Positions 50,538-58,880 of a stretch of DNA of 64,000 nt are shown one piece after another. How positions within the stretch are numbered: the first letter of the stretch is position 1; every line of letters starts with the position of its first letter. The position numbers and the translations under genes were made by a program. The DNA is taken from assembly GCA_945867155.1 (NCBI GenBank), contig CAMBHL010000005.1, positions 1 through 64,000 on the forward strand, written 5' to 3'. The notes under the pieces are model-generated. The model was not told the DNA's origin. It saw nothing but the letters and a program-made list of their open reading frames with translations, and made no database searches. Source of the DNA: an uncultured Eubacteriaceae bacterium (GTDB lineage Bacteria > Bacillota > Clostridia > Eubacteriales > Eubacteriaceae).

Positions 50538-51422
50538 GTACACCCGCTTTTTCCGGGGCACGCCGGTGAAGAACACCCCGAGGGCGCCGACGCCGACATG
50601 GGCGGCGATCACCGGGTCCAGGGTGTGGATCAGCACTTCGTTGGGATGCACCACTTCTCTAAGTCTGCGGGACAGGCGCTGGGCCTTGTCGATGCAGTCG
50701 GTATGGGCGATGAACACGGTCGCATCGTCCGCGTCTTCCATCTTCTTTTCCACCCGGCGGACAATGGCTTCGATAATGCCCCGTTCACTCCGGGCGCTGG
50801 CCTTGATGTGGATGTCCCCGTCTTCGTCCACGGAAAGCAGCGGCTTTCGGCCGAAGCGCCCGGCCAGGCGCGCCCGCCCCTTGAGCCGCCCGGACTTGGC
50901 CAAAGGCCTCGGGTCGGCCACGGTGAAGTACTGGTGCAGGCAGTTGCGGTCGTCTTTGAGGCCCGCGAACACTTCGTTTAAGGTGGCCCCGGCTTCTTCA
51001 CGCTGGGCCGCCTGCATCACGAGCAGCCCTTCCCCGAAGGACACGGCCCGGCTGTCGAACAGGCAGATCCGTCTGTCAGGGTAGCGCTTTTCGAGCTTCG
51101 CGAGCACGTGCTTCACGCCCCCGTAGACGTTGGAAAGCCGCGACGAAAAGCCGATGTACAGCAGGTCTTCTCCCCGGGACAGGATTTTATCGCAGATCGC
51201 TTCGCAGACGGCTTCTTCCGCCGGCGCGGTCTTGACCGGCGCCCCGTCCCGCAGTCTCTGGTACCACCCCTGAAGGGCCTGGGGGTCGTCGGCCACGTCC
51301 CCATCCAGCACCAAGGTGTGGCCGCCGGCCTTCACCCTGAGGGGGATCACGCAGATGTCGTGCTGCCTGAAAATCCGGCTGTTTAAATTGCACGCCGAAT
51401 CGGTTACGATTGTGTATGCCAT
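50535..51422 (-). CDS. DegV-family fatty-acid-binding protein
   Basis: A 295-aa two-domain protein of the DegV/FakB type. IVTDSACNLNS at the start, IGFSSRLSNVYGG, FDSRAVSFGEGLLV, and late VFIAHTDC are family signatures. FakB-type members hold a fatty acid for the kinase FakA; no fakA is adjacent, so the exact role is open. AAGGAGAG precedes the ATG. Confidence 0.9.
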   Translation of the reverse strand: MAYTIVTDSACNLNSRIFRQHDICVIPLRVKAGGHTLVLDGDVADDPQALQGWYQRLRDGAPVKTAPAEEAVCEAICDKILSRGEDLLYIGFSSRLSNVYGGVKHVLAKLEKRYPDRRICLFDSRAVSFGEGLLVMQAAQREEAGATLNEVFAGLKDDRNCLHQYFTVADPRPLAKSGRLKGRARLAGRFGRKPLLSVDEDGDIHIKASARSERGIIEAIVRRVEKKMEDADDATVFIAHTDCIDKAQRLSRRLREVVHPNEVLIHTLDPVIAAHVGVGALGVFFTGVPRKKRVY

Positions 51423-51445
51423 TTTCTCTCCTTCAATTTAAAAAA

Positions 51446-51475
51446 ATAAAACCATACAGCACCGCGCTGTATGGC
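51446..51475 (-). terminator. Terminator of veg
   Basis: On minus, CCATACAGC-GCGG-TGCTGTATGG-type stem followed by TTTTATTTTTTT. Confidence 0.8.
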
Positions 51476-51493
51476 CTTGTTTCAACGCTGCCC

Positions 51494-51775
51494 TCAGGCA
51501 GTGAGCGCCGCTTCCGATTCTTCGTCTTTGATCAGCGCGATCCGCACCGAACGCGTCAGCACGTCGGAATAGGAAAACGACAGCCGTTCCGGAACGTGAC
51601 TTCTCGGATTTTCGACCTTGACCGTAAAAATGCTCGGATAAATCCCTTCGATCCGGCCGATTTTCCGGTAGAGTTTCTTCTTGCTCTTGTGGGCCTGAAG
51701 CTTGATTAAATCGCCTTTGTGCGCTTCGACCTCACGTCTGACATCATTTAAAGTCGCATGTGTATTCTGCGGCAT
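51494..51775 (-). CDS. veg: Veg-family protein
   Basis: A 93-aa protein of the Veg (DUF1021) family, with LNDVRREVEAHKGDLIKLQAH, GRIEGIYPSIFTV and SFSYSDVLTRSV as clear matches. In Bacillus the protein promotes biofilm matrix expression; in Clostridia its role is untested. The gene has two strong tandem promoters, as in Bacillus where the veg promoter is one of the strongest known. GAGGTGAAG precedes the ATG. Confidence 0.92.
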   Translation of the reverse strand: MPQNTHATLNDVRREVEAHKGDLIKLQAHKSKKKLYRKIGRIEGIYPSIFTVKVENPRSHVPERLSFSYSDVLTRSVRIALIKDEESEAALTA

Positions 51776-51805
51776 TTTTCTTCACCTCGCTCGTATACTG
51801 TCCAC

Positions 51806-51834
51806 ATTATAGCACGGCGAGCCTCAAAAGTAAA
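51806..51834 (-). promoter_or_regulatory. Promoter of veg, proximal
   Basis: On minus, TTTACT (51829-51834), 17-bp spacer, TATAAT (51806-51811). Confidence 0.6.
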
Positions 51835-51842
51835 GGATAGTT

Positions 51843-51871
51843 ATTATAGCAATTGAAATAAGGGATGTCAA
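51843..51871 (-). promoter_or_regulatory. Promoter of veg, distal
   Basis: On minus, perfect TTGACA (51866-51871) and perfect TATAAT (51843-51848) with 17-bp spacing, 37 bp upstream of the proximal pair. The rest of the gap to 52163 is AT-rich without a gene; it holds a GC palindrome CCCCGGCGCCGGGG (52104-52117) followed by TTTTT and a TATGAT (52127-52132) before pheA. Confidence 0.75.
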
Positions 51872-52163
51872 GTTGTAAATTTGTGCAAAATATTTTGAAA
51901 GTAATTATTTACATTATTATTTTTTACAAGGCCATTTTCACATCAAAACACAGAATTTTCGTCAATTTTACAGAGATTTTTAGGCTTTTGGGCTGAAATT
52001 GTAGAAGATTTTCAAAGATTTTGAACGGCTGTCGCCTAACTTTTAAACTTAATAAAAGCTTAATTTATGGGAAAATGCTCAAACGCCGGACTGAAAACTC
52101 TTTCCCCGGCGCCGGGGTTTTTGTGATATGATTGAAAAAAAATGAAAACAGAAAGGTTTAGCT

Positions 52164-53057
52164 ATGGTATTTTCCAACACCCAGCAGGCGTCCATGGCCC
52201 GCTACCTCGAAATGCGGGGAAAGCTGCGAGCGCCGAAGAAAGCCGGTCTCGTCGCCTATTCGGGCATCCGGGGCTGCTACGCCGAAGCCGCCGGCGTCAA
52301 ATACTTCGGCCCGGACTGCCTGTACATCCCCCACAAAGGCTTTGAAGACGTGCTGAAGTCGGTGAGCGGCGGCGGCGCGGACTACGGCGTCCTGCCCATC
52401 GAAAACTCCACCACCGGCGCCATCAACGACGTGTACGACCTCCTCATCCGCTACCGGGCGGCCATCGTCGGCGAGGTGCTGCTCCCGATCCGCCACTGTC
52501 TCCTCGGCACAAAGGACGCGACGCTTTCTACCGTGCGCACGGTGTATTCCCACGAGCAGGGCTTCTATCAGTCCCGGGATTTTCTCGCGAAGTATCCGGA
52601 CTGGGCCCAGGTGCCCTACCACAACACCGCCGTCGCTGCAAAGTTCGTCGCCGATGAAAACGACCCGGAAAAGGCCGCCATCGCCAGCGAAAGAGCCGCG
52701 GAAATCCACGGCCTCAAAATCCTCGCGAGGGACATCAACGCCGCCGCGTGCAACACCACCCGGTTCATCGTCGTGGCGAAGCACCCGGAAAGCCGCCCGG
52801 GGCGCGACAAAATCTCCCTGCGCTTTATCCTCCCTGACGAACCCGGCGCCCTCTATCATCTTTTGGGGATCTTTGAAAAAGAAAATTTGAATTTATCAAA
52901 GATCGAATCCCGGCCCATTCCCGACAGCCGCTGGCACTACCAGTTCTTTCTGGATTTCATCGGCGACATTGACCAGGCCCGGCTGGACAAAATCATCGGC
53001 GCCGTCATGGCCCACACCAAGGCTTTCGCGTTTTTAGGCTTTTACCCCAAAGGCTGA
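52164..53057 (+). CDS. pheA: Prephenate dehydratase
   Basis: A 297-aa monofunctional enzyme that converts prephenate to phenylpyruvate for phenylalanine synthesis. After a 25-residue extension, AYSGIRGCYAEAA and IENSTTGAIND mark the catalytic domain, NTTRFIVVAK contains the essential Thr-Arg-Phe, and the C-terminal ACT domain (about 215-290, with ESRPIPDSRWHYQFFLDF) binds phenylalanine for feedback control. No chorismate mutase domain. AAAGG lies before the ATG. It overlaps the convergent MATE gene by 16 bp at the 3' ends. Confidence 0.92.
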   Translation: MVFSNTQQASMARYLEMRGKLRAPKKAGLVAYSGIRGCYAEAAGVKYFGPDCLYIPHKGFEDVLKSVSGGGADYGVLPIENSTTGAINDVYDLLIRYRAAIVGEVLLPIRHCLLGTKDATLSTVRTVYSHEQGFYQSRDFLAKYPDWAQVPYHNTAVAAKFVADENDPEKAAIASERAAEIHGLKILARDINAAACNTTRFIVVAKHPESRPGRDKISLRFILPDEPGALYHLLGIFEKENLNLSKIESRPIPDSRWHYQFFLDFIGDIDQARLDKIIGAVMAHTKAFAFLGFYPKG

Positions 53058-54424
53058 CCGTTTTGTTGAATCCGACGGTTCAGATCCTTGAGTAAAGACA
53101 AGAGAAACGGCAGGGCCAGCAGAAAGCTTAAGGTGTCCGCCGCCGGCTGAGCCATCTGCACTCCGAGAAGGCCGATATGCCGGGGCAGAATGAGAATCAG
53201 CGGGATGAAGCACAGCCCGTTTCGCAGCAGGGTGAGAAACGTCGCCTTCCCCGCGATGCCCGCGCTCTGGTACAGCATGTTCGTCATCATGAACGGCGGA
53301 ATGAGCACAAAGACGAGGCACTGGTAAATCAAAGCCGGCGCCGCGATGCGGATGACCTTGGGATCTGTGATAAACTGGCTCACGGTCCAGGCCGAATGGG
53401 TGCCGATGACGAGGGCCAGGACCGCAGCGGTGGCTTCGGACAAAATCACCGTGAACACAAAGGCCTGTTTCAGACGGCGCCAGCTTTTCGCCCCGTAAGA
53501 AAAGGCCGACACCGGCTGGAGCCCCTGGCCGATGCCGATGATCACCGCGAGAATCAGGAAGGTGATCCGGCTCACGATGCTCATGGCCGAAATCGCCGCA
53601 TCTCCCCAGCCCGCCGCCGCGAGGTTAAGGAGCAGGGTCGACACGGTGTTGAGCCCCTGGCGGCACAGGCTCGGCATCCCCACGGTGACGATTTCGAGAA
53701 CCACGTCCCCCTTCAGGCGCACTTTTGAAAAAGACAGACGGGTCGTGGTCTTTCCCGTTAAGAAGAAAGATAAGAGCAGGGCAAAGGCGATGACCTGAGA
53801 CAGCGCCGTGGAAAGCCCGGCGCCGAAAATCCCCAGATGGCAGCGGAACATGAGAAACGGGTCTCCGGCGATGTTGAGGAGCGCCCCGATGGAAATCCCG
53901 AAGGTGCCGAGGGCCGCCCGGCCTTCGTAACGCAGGACGTTGTTCATGAAAAAGCTCGCCGTGATAAAGGGCGCCGCCGCGAGGATGCACCGGCCGTAAA
54001 TCCGCGCGTAGGGCAGAATCGTCGGCGTCGTCCCGAGAAGGCGCATGAGCGGGTCGGTGAAAATCAGCCCCAACACGGTGATCGCCAAAGTGATCATCAT
54101 CACGAGGACGAGGCCCGTGGACACGGTGACGTTGGCCGCGTCCACATCCTTTTTCCCGAGATCCCGGGCGACGATCGACCCCGAACCATGGCCGCACATG
54201 AAGCCCACAGCCTGGAGCACCGCCATCAAGGCGAAGACAATGCCCGTGGCGGCCGAAGCGGACGTGCCCAGGCGCCCGACGAAATACGTGTCCGCGGCGT
54301 TGTACAGGCTCGAGATCATCATCGAGATGATCGTCGGAATGGCCAGGGTGATGATGAGCCGGGGCACCGGGGTGCCCATCATCTTCGCGTACTGTTTATT
54401 TTGATTGGCTTGGTTTTGATGCAT
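53042..54424 (-). CDS. MATE-family multidrug/toxin exporter
   Basis: A 460-aa protein with twelve membrane helices. IPTIISMMISSLYNAADTYFVGRLG in helix 1 and the GHGSGSIVARDLGKKD loop are hallmark MATE sequence; the second half repeats the pattern (GQGLQPVSAFSYGAK). Likely a cation-coupled drug or metabolite exporter. The ribosome site is weak (AGAGAGAG). It ends within the 3' end of pheA. Confidence 0.9.
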   Translation of the reverse strand: MHQNQANQNKQYAKMMGTPVPRLIITLAIPTIISMMISSLYNAADTYFVGRLGTSASAATGIVFALMAVLQAVGFMCGHGSGSIVARDLGKKDVDAANVTVSTGLVLVMMITLAITVLGLIFTDPLMRLLGTTPTILPYARIYGRCILAAAPFITASFFMNNVLRYEGRAALGTFGISIGALLNIAGDPFLMFRCHLGIFGAGLSTALSQVIAFALLLSFFLTGKTTTRLSFSKVRLKGDVVLEIVTVGMPSLCRQGLNTVSTLLLNLAAAGWGDAAISAMSIVSRITFLILAVIIGIGQGLQPVSAFSYGAKSWRRLKQAFVFTVILSEATAAVLALVIGTHSAWTVSQFITDPKVIRIAAPALIYQCLVFVLIPPFMMTNMLYQSAGIAGKATFLTLLRNGLCFIPLILILPRHIGLLGVQMAQPAADTLSFLLALPFLLSLLKDLNRRIQQNGQPLG

Positions 54425-54442
54425 AGCTCTCTCTTTTAAATA

Positions 54443-54478
54443 ACAAAAGAACCGGTGTTTTCACACCGGTTCTTTTGT
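54443..54478. terminator. Bidirectional terminator between MATE and acyl-CoA dehydrogenase genes
   Basis: Perfect 15-bp stem starting ACAAAAGAACCGGTG with a TTTT loop. On minus it ends the acyl-CoA dehydrogenase transcript. Confidence 0.88.
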
Positions 54479-54504
54479 GTTTGTAATTTGTATGGACTGA
54501 CGGC

Positions 54505-55674
54505 TTAGAATCTGCCGATCGTGTTGTTAGCGGTAACGATTCTCTGAATTTCGTTGGTGCCTTCAAAGATCTGGAAGATCTTCGCATCGCGCATGAGTTT
54601 TTCGACAGGATATTCACGGATGTAGCCGTAGCCGCCGAACATCTGAACCGCGTCAGTGGTCACTTCCATTGCGGTGTCAGAAGCGAAGCATTTTGCGATC
54701 GCAGCTTCTCTGGTGTAGCGTTTGCCCTGATCCATCAAGGTCAGTGCGTAAGCGTTCATCTGACGGGCAGCTTCGATCTTAATCGCCATGTCAGCGATCT
54801 TGAACTGCATCGCCTGGAATTTCAGGACAGGACGGCCGAACTGCTGACGTTCTTTGCAGTATTTGATGGCTTCGTCCATGGCTCTCTGTGCGAGGCCGAC
54901 AGAAACGACGCCCATCCATGCACGGGCCTGATCCAATGTTTCCATTGCGATCTTGAAGCCTTCGCCTTCTTTGCCGAGCAGGTTTTCCTTCGGAACGTGA
55001 ACATCTTCGAGGATGACTTCTGCAGTATTGGACAGGCGGATGCCCATTTTGTCTTCTTCTTTGCCGACAGACAGACCCGGTGTGCCCTTTTCAACCAAGA
55101 AAATGGACATGCCATGGTGGGTGCCCTTGGATTTATCAGTCATGGCTGTGACGCAGTAGAAATCTGCAATGCCGCCGTTGGTGATGAAGCATTTGGTGCC
55201 GTTGATGACATATTCGTCGCCAACTTTTTCAGCTGTGGTTTTGCCAGCAGCCGGGTCAGAACCAGCGCCAGGTTCGGTCAGTGCGAAAGCGCCGAAACCG
55301 CCGTTGCACAGGATGTCGCAGACGCGGGCTTTCTGTTCGTCGTTGCCGGCGATGAGAACCGGTTTGGTCCCGAGGCCAGAAGCGGAGATCGTGGTGGCGA
55401 AGCCGGCATCGGCTCTTGCCATTTCTTCGAACAAGGCTGCAATGTCAACACGGGTTAACCCTTCGGTTTCGTCCGGGTTGGAGCGTTCCATGCCGCCGTA
55501 TTCCGTCGGAACTTCCAGAATGTTCAAGCCCATTTCTTTGGCTTTGTCGTACATTTCGGTTGGAAATTCGCCGCTCTTATCGTATTCTTTTGCCTGTTCG
55601 ACGACTTCTCTTTCACAGAAATCATGAACGTCATTTAATAAGTCTTTCGCTTCGTCAGAAATTAAATAAGCCAT
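54505..55674 (-). CDS. Short-chain acyl-CoA dehydrogenase
   Basis: A 389-aa FAD enzyme of the butyryl-CoA dehydrogenase type. FALTEPGAGSDPA, FITNGG, and GYGYIREYPVEKLMRDAK are family motifs, and the catalytic base is the Glu in IFEGTNEIQR. It transfers electrons to or from an electron-transfer flavoprotein. The usual partners (crotonase, hydroxybutyryl-CoA dehydrogenase, etfBA) are absent next to it. It lies between the MATE gene and the lactate dehydrogenase gene, in the same direction as the latter but with a hairpin leader and no lactate operator. Confidence 0.92.
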   Translation of the reverse strand: MAYLISDEAKDLLNDVHDFCEREVVEQAKEYDKSGEFPTEMYDKAKEMGLNILEVPTEYGGMERSNPDETEGLTRVDIAALFEEMARADAGFATTISASGLGTKPVLIAGNDEQKARVCDILCNGGFGAFALTEPGAGSDPAAGKTTAEKVGDEYVINGTKCFITNGGIADFYCVTAMTDKSKGTHHGMSIFLVEKGTPGLSVGKEEDKMGIRLSNTAEVILEDVHVPKENLLGKEGEGFKIAMETLDQARAWMGVVSVGLAQRAMDEAIKYCKERQQFGRPVLKFQAMQFKIADMAIKIEAARQMNAYALTLMDQGKRYTREAAIAKCFASDTAMEVTTDAVQMFGGYGYIREYPVEKLMRDAKIFQIFEGTNEIQRIVTANNTIGRF

Positions 55675-55746
55675 GTTTTGTTTCCCTTCTTCTCTTCAAA
55701 TTTTTTCTTCTCTTTTTCAAATTTTCAAATATGAGAATTTTACAAA

Positions 55747-55793
55747 AAAGTTCTGCCAAGCCAGAGTGAGAAGTCCCTGATTTGACAGAACTT
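55747..55793 (-). terminator. Long-stem hairpin upstream of the acyl-CoA dehydrogenase gene
   Basis: On minus, AAGTTCTGTCAA pairs with TTGGCAGAACTT (one G-T pair) around a 22-nt loop, then TTTTTTG. It may terminate the lactate dehydrogenase transcript 80 bp after its stop. A TATAAT (55794-55799, minus) stands right before it, so it could also be a leader attenuator of the acyl-CoA dehydrogenase gene. Confidence 0.6.
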
Positions 55794-55873
55794 ATTATAT
55801 CACAATTTTTTACGCCTGAAAAGTGAAATGTGAAATTTTTATCAATTCATTAAAGGTATCTTTACTGCATCCA

Positions 55874-57310
55874 TTATTCGTCAGCATCAGGGTTGAAGCA
55901 GACTTTGCCCGGGTTCATGATCATGTTCGGGTCGAAGACTTTCTTGATGCCGCGCATGAGTTCCATGTTCTTTTCACCGACCATGTTCTTTAAGTATTTC
56001 ATCTTGCCCATGCCGATGCCGTGTTCACCGGAAATCAGGCCGCCGAGTTCGACGCATTTGTCGTAGACTTTGGTCATGAATTCATCGGATTCTTTCATGA
56101 AGGCTTCCTTGTCATCACCGTTGGAGCACAGATAGATGTGCAGGTTGCCGTCGCCGGCGTGGCCGAAGTCTTTGATTTCGTAATCTTTGCCTTCGCCTAA
56201 GGATTTCGCGTAGATCAAGAATTCCGGAATCTTGGTGATCGGCACGACGACGTCGCATTCGTCGAGCAGCTTGGTGCTTTCTTCGATGGTTTCGAGGAGC
56301 GATGAACGAATCTGCCAGGCGTCAGCGAGCAGTCTCGGGGTGTCGGCGACGAGGACGTCGAGGGCGCCCGCTTCGAGGACAACTTCTGAAGCCTTTTCAA
56401 TCTTGTCCATCAGTTCGTCTTCGTCGTTGCCGTCAAAGGTTGCGAGGACATAAGCCTGAACTTCGACGCCGTCCATTTCGGCCGGATACACGTCTTTTTC
56501 CAGCGCTTTCTGAGTCGCCATGGTGACGTCTTTTTCCATGAATTCCAAAGCCTGGGGATCGAGGTGAGCCTGGAACAGTTTCGGCACAGCGCCGATGGCT
56601 TCTTCAATGCTTGGATAAGGAATGATCATGGACATGGTGGCCTTCGGAGCGACGATGACTTTCATGGTCATTTCGGTGACGATGCCGAGGGTGCCTTCTG
56701 CGCCGATGAACAAGTTGAGCAGGGAGTAGCCGGAACTGGTCTTCGCGACGTCAGCCCCTTCTTTGATGACTTCGCCGGTCGGCAGAACGACCGTCAGTGA
56801 ACGGACGTAGTCACGGGTGCAGCCGTATTTAACAGCGCGCATCCCGCCGGCGTTGGTGGAGACGTTGCCGCCGACCGTTGCGAATTTTTCACCAGGATCT
56901 GGCGGATACATCAGGCCGTGTTTCAGGGCATCCTGTGCGAGATCGTTGAGCAGCACCCCTGGCTGAATACGCACGACCAGGTTTTCTTCGTCGTACCCTA
57001 AAATCTTGTTCATCTTCAGGGTTGAAATCATGACGCCTTTTTCGATGGAAACCGGTGCGCCAGTGAGGGCTGTTCTCGCGCCTGACGGGGTGACCGGGAT
57101 TTTATTTTCGTTGCAGATTTTGACGACAGCGGCGACTTCTTCCGTGGTTCTCGGTTCGACGACCACGTCCGGCAGTTCCTGGCCGTAAATCCGCATTTCG
57201 TCATGGGCGAAATCGTCGTTGATGTCTTCGCCTAAAATGACATGGCCGTTCGCCGCTTTTTTGATCTGTTCGATGATCTCCGGCGTAACCTTATTGTACG
57301 TATAGCTCAT
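55874..57310 (-). CDS. FAD-linked D-lactate dehydrogenase (LctD/GlcD type)
   Basis: A 478-aa flavoprotein of the FAD-binding PCMH oxidoreductase family. The FAD domain covers about 40-220 (VVVEPRTTEEVAAVV, PDPGEKFATVGGNVSTNAGG, GAEGTLGIVTE); the C-terminal domain ends with FGHAGDGNLHIY and ISGEHGIGMGK, the substrate-binding His motifs. The FAD pyrophosphate loop reads SGARTALTGA where most members have RGxGTGLxGG. In Acetobacterium the homologue works with EtfBA to bifurcate electrons between lactate, NAD and ferredoxin; no etf genes lie here. AGGAGGA precedes the ATG. The promoter carries the lactate-regulon operator. Confidence 0.87.
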   Translation of the reverse strand: MSYTYNKVTPEIIEQIKKAANGHVILGEDINDDFAHDEMRIYGQELPDVVVEPRTTEEVAAVVKICNENKIPVTPSGARTALTGAPVSIEKGVMISTLKMNKILGYDEENLVVRIQPGVLLNDLAQDALKHGLMYPPDPGEKFATVGGNVSTNAGGMRAVKYGCTRDYVRSLTVVLPTGEVIKEGADVAKTSSGYSLLNLFIGAEGTLGIVTEMTMKVIVAPKATMSMIIPYPSIEEAIGAVPKLFQAHLDPQALEFMEKDVTMATQKALEKDVYPAEMDGVEVQAYVLATFDGNDEDELMDKIEKASEVVLEAGALDVLVADTPRLLADAWQIRSSLLETIEESTKLLDECDVVVPITKIPEFLIYAKSLGEGKDYEIKDFGHAGDGNLHIYLCSNGDDKEAFMKESDEFMTKVYDKCVELGGLISGEHGIGMGKMKYLKNMVGEKNMELMRGIKKVFDPNMIMNPGKVCFNPDADE

Positions 57311-57375
57311 TTAAAATCCTCCTCTATATACTCTCCAAATCAAATGAACATTTTGGTCTTTTTAACTTGACTAAA

Positions 57376-57390
57376 ATTGGTCTGACCACT
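57376..57390. promoter_or_regulatory. Lactate-regulon operator at the lactate dehydrogenase gene
   Basis: ATTGGTC-T-GACCACT, one mismatch from the perfect 7-1-7 palindrome, directly downstream of the -10 box at the predicted start site. Confidence 0.8.
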
Positions 57391-57396
57391 AATTCT

Positions 57397-57425
57397 ATTA
57401 TAATGTAATCCTGTAGCAATTTCAA
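57397..57425 (-). promoter_or_regulatory. Promoter of the lactate dehydrogenase gene
   Basis: On minus, TTGAAA (57420-57425), 17-bp spacer, TATAAT (57397-57402). Confidence 0.7.
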
Positions 57426-57531
57426 GTCATTCTGTGTAAAAACCATCCCCTTTCTTAAATTTTTTTGCTGGTTTTTCTGAAATCGATTGATGTCAAAATT
57501 TTTACTCTATTATAGCTTTTTTTTATTGTTT

Positions 57532-57561
57532 TGACTATAAAAAAAGACAAATCATGATAAA
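57532..57561 (+). promoter_or_regulatory. Promoter of fprA (tentative)
   Basis: TTGACT (57532-57537), 18-bp spacer, TGATAA (57556-57561); TAAAAT at 57559 is an alternative -10 at longer spacing. Confidence 0.4.
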
Positions 57562-57609
57562 ATAGAGAGCGAAATCAATCTGTTACTATTATAAACCTGG
57601 AGGTTTGAT

Positions 57610-58824
57610 ATGTACAACATTCGCAAAATTGACAACGATCTGACTTTTGTCGGCGTCAATGACCGCCGGCTGAATCTATTTGAAAATGTTCATCCTCTGC
57701 CCCAGGGGGTGTCTTACAACTCCTACGTCCTGCGGGATGAAAAGAACGTGCTCTTCGACACCGTCGACTGGTCCTGCGGGCGCCAGTTCTTCGAAAACAT
57801 CGAAGCGGCCCTAGACGGCCAGGAACTCGACTACGTCGTCGTCCACCACGCCGAACCGGACCACGCCGCGACTTTGGATGAAATTCTCATCCGCTACCCG
57901 AAAGCCCGGGTGCTGTGCTCCGCCAAGGCGAAGCTGTTCCTCGAACAATTCGGCCACAACGTCGAAGACCGGGTCGACGTCGTGAAAAACGGCGACACGG
58001 TGTCCTTCGGCAAACACGAACTCACCTTCATCCAGGCGCCGATGGTCCACTGGCCGGAAGTCATGGTTTCCTTCGACGCCACCACGGGCACCCTGTTCTC
58101 GGCCGACGCCTTCGGCTCCTTCAAGACCCTCGACGGCGTTTTGTTCGAAGATGAAATCGGCGGCGCCGAAGAAGTCGCGTGGCTCAACGAATCCCGCCGC
58201 TACTACACCAACATCGTCGGCAAATACGGCAAGAACGTCCAGATGCTCTTAAAGAAAGCCGCCGGCCTCGACATCAAGATGATCTGCCCCCTCCACGGGG
58301 TCATCTGGCGCAAGGACATCGACCGCTTCATTGAAAAATACCAGCTGTGGAGCACCTACACCCCGGAACATCTGGGCGTCGTCATCGCGTGCGGCTCCAT
58401 GTACGGCGACACCGAACAGGCAGCGGACATCCTCGCCAACGCCCTGGTGCAGCGCGGCGTCAAGCGGGTGCGCTTCTTCGACGTGTCCAAGACTCACCCG
58501 TCTTACGTCATCGCCGCGATCTTCAGATATTCCCACCTCGTCATCGCGTCCCCGACCTACAACCTCGGCATCTATCCGCCGGTTCACAACCTCATCAACG
58601 ACATCAAGAACTTAAACATCCAGAACCGCACCGTCTCAGTCATCGAAAACGGCAGCTGGGCACCGAAGGCCGGCACCCTCATCGAAAACGAACTGGATCA
58701 GAACAACCTGTGCTTCCTCGGCGACCGGGTCACCGTGAAATCTTCGGTGAATGTCGACAACAGAGAAAGCATCATCGCTTTGGCCCAGACCATCGCCGAC
58801 GATATCTACGCGAAGAAAAACTAA
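57610..58824 (+). CDS. fprA: A-type flavodiiron protein (FprA)
   Basis: A 404-aa soluble enzyme that reduces oxygen to water (or nitric oxide) and protects anaerobes. The metallo-beta-lactamase-like domain has the diiron ligands H80, E82, D84 in HHAEPDH, H147, D166 and H229 (CPLHG); the flavodoxin domain (about 250-400) begins with GSMYGDTEQAAD. No rubredoxin gene is adjacent. GGAGGT lies before the ATG. It sits between lactate dehydrogenase and permease genes but has no lactate operator. Confidence 0.95.
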   Translation: MYNIRKIDNDLTFVGVNDRRLNLFENVHPLPQGVSYNSYVLRDEKNVLFDTVDWSCGRQFFENIEAALDGQELDYVVVHHAEPDHAATLDEILIRYPKARVLCSAKAKLFLEQFGHNVEDRVDVVKNGDTVSFGKHELTFIQAPMVHWPEVMVSFDATTGTLFSADAFGSFKTLDGVLFEDEIGGAEEVAWLNESRRYYTNIVGKYGKNVQMLLKKAAGLDIKMICPLHGVIWRKDIDRFIEKYQLWSTYTPEHLGVVIACGSMYGDTEQAADILANALVQRGVKRVRFFDVSKTHPSYVIAAIFRYSHLVIASPTYNLGIYPPVHNLINDIKNLNIQNRTVSVIENGSWAPKAGTLIENELDQNNLCFLGDRVTVKSSVNVDNRESIIALAQTIADDIYAKKN

Positions 58825-58837
58825 ATAGTTAAACATC

Positions 58838-58873
58838 AAAAAAGCCGGATCGAAAGATCCGGCAATTTTTTTC
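58838..58873. terminator. Bidirectional terminator between fprA and lctP
   Basis: GCCGGATC-GAAA-GATCCGGC with A- and T-runs, between two convergent genes. Confidence 0.9.
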
Positions 58874-58880
58874 GCCTGAA

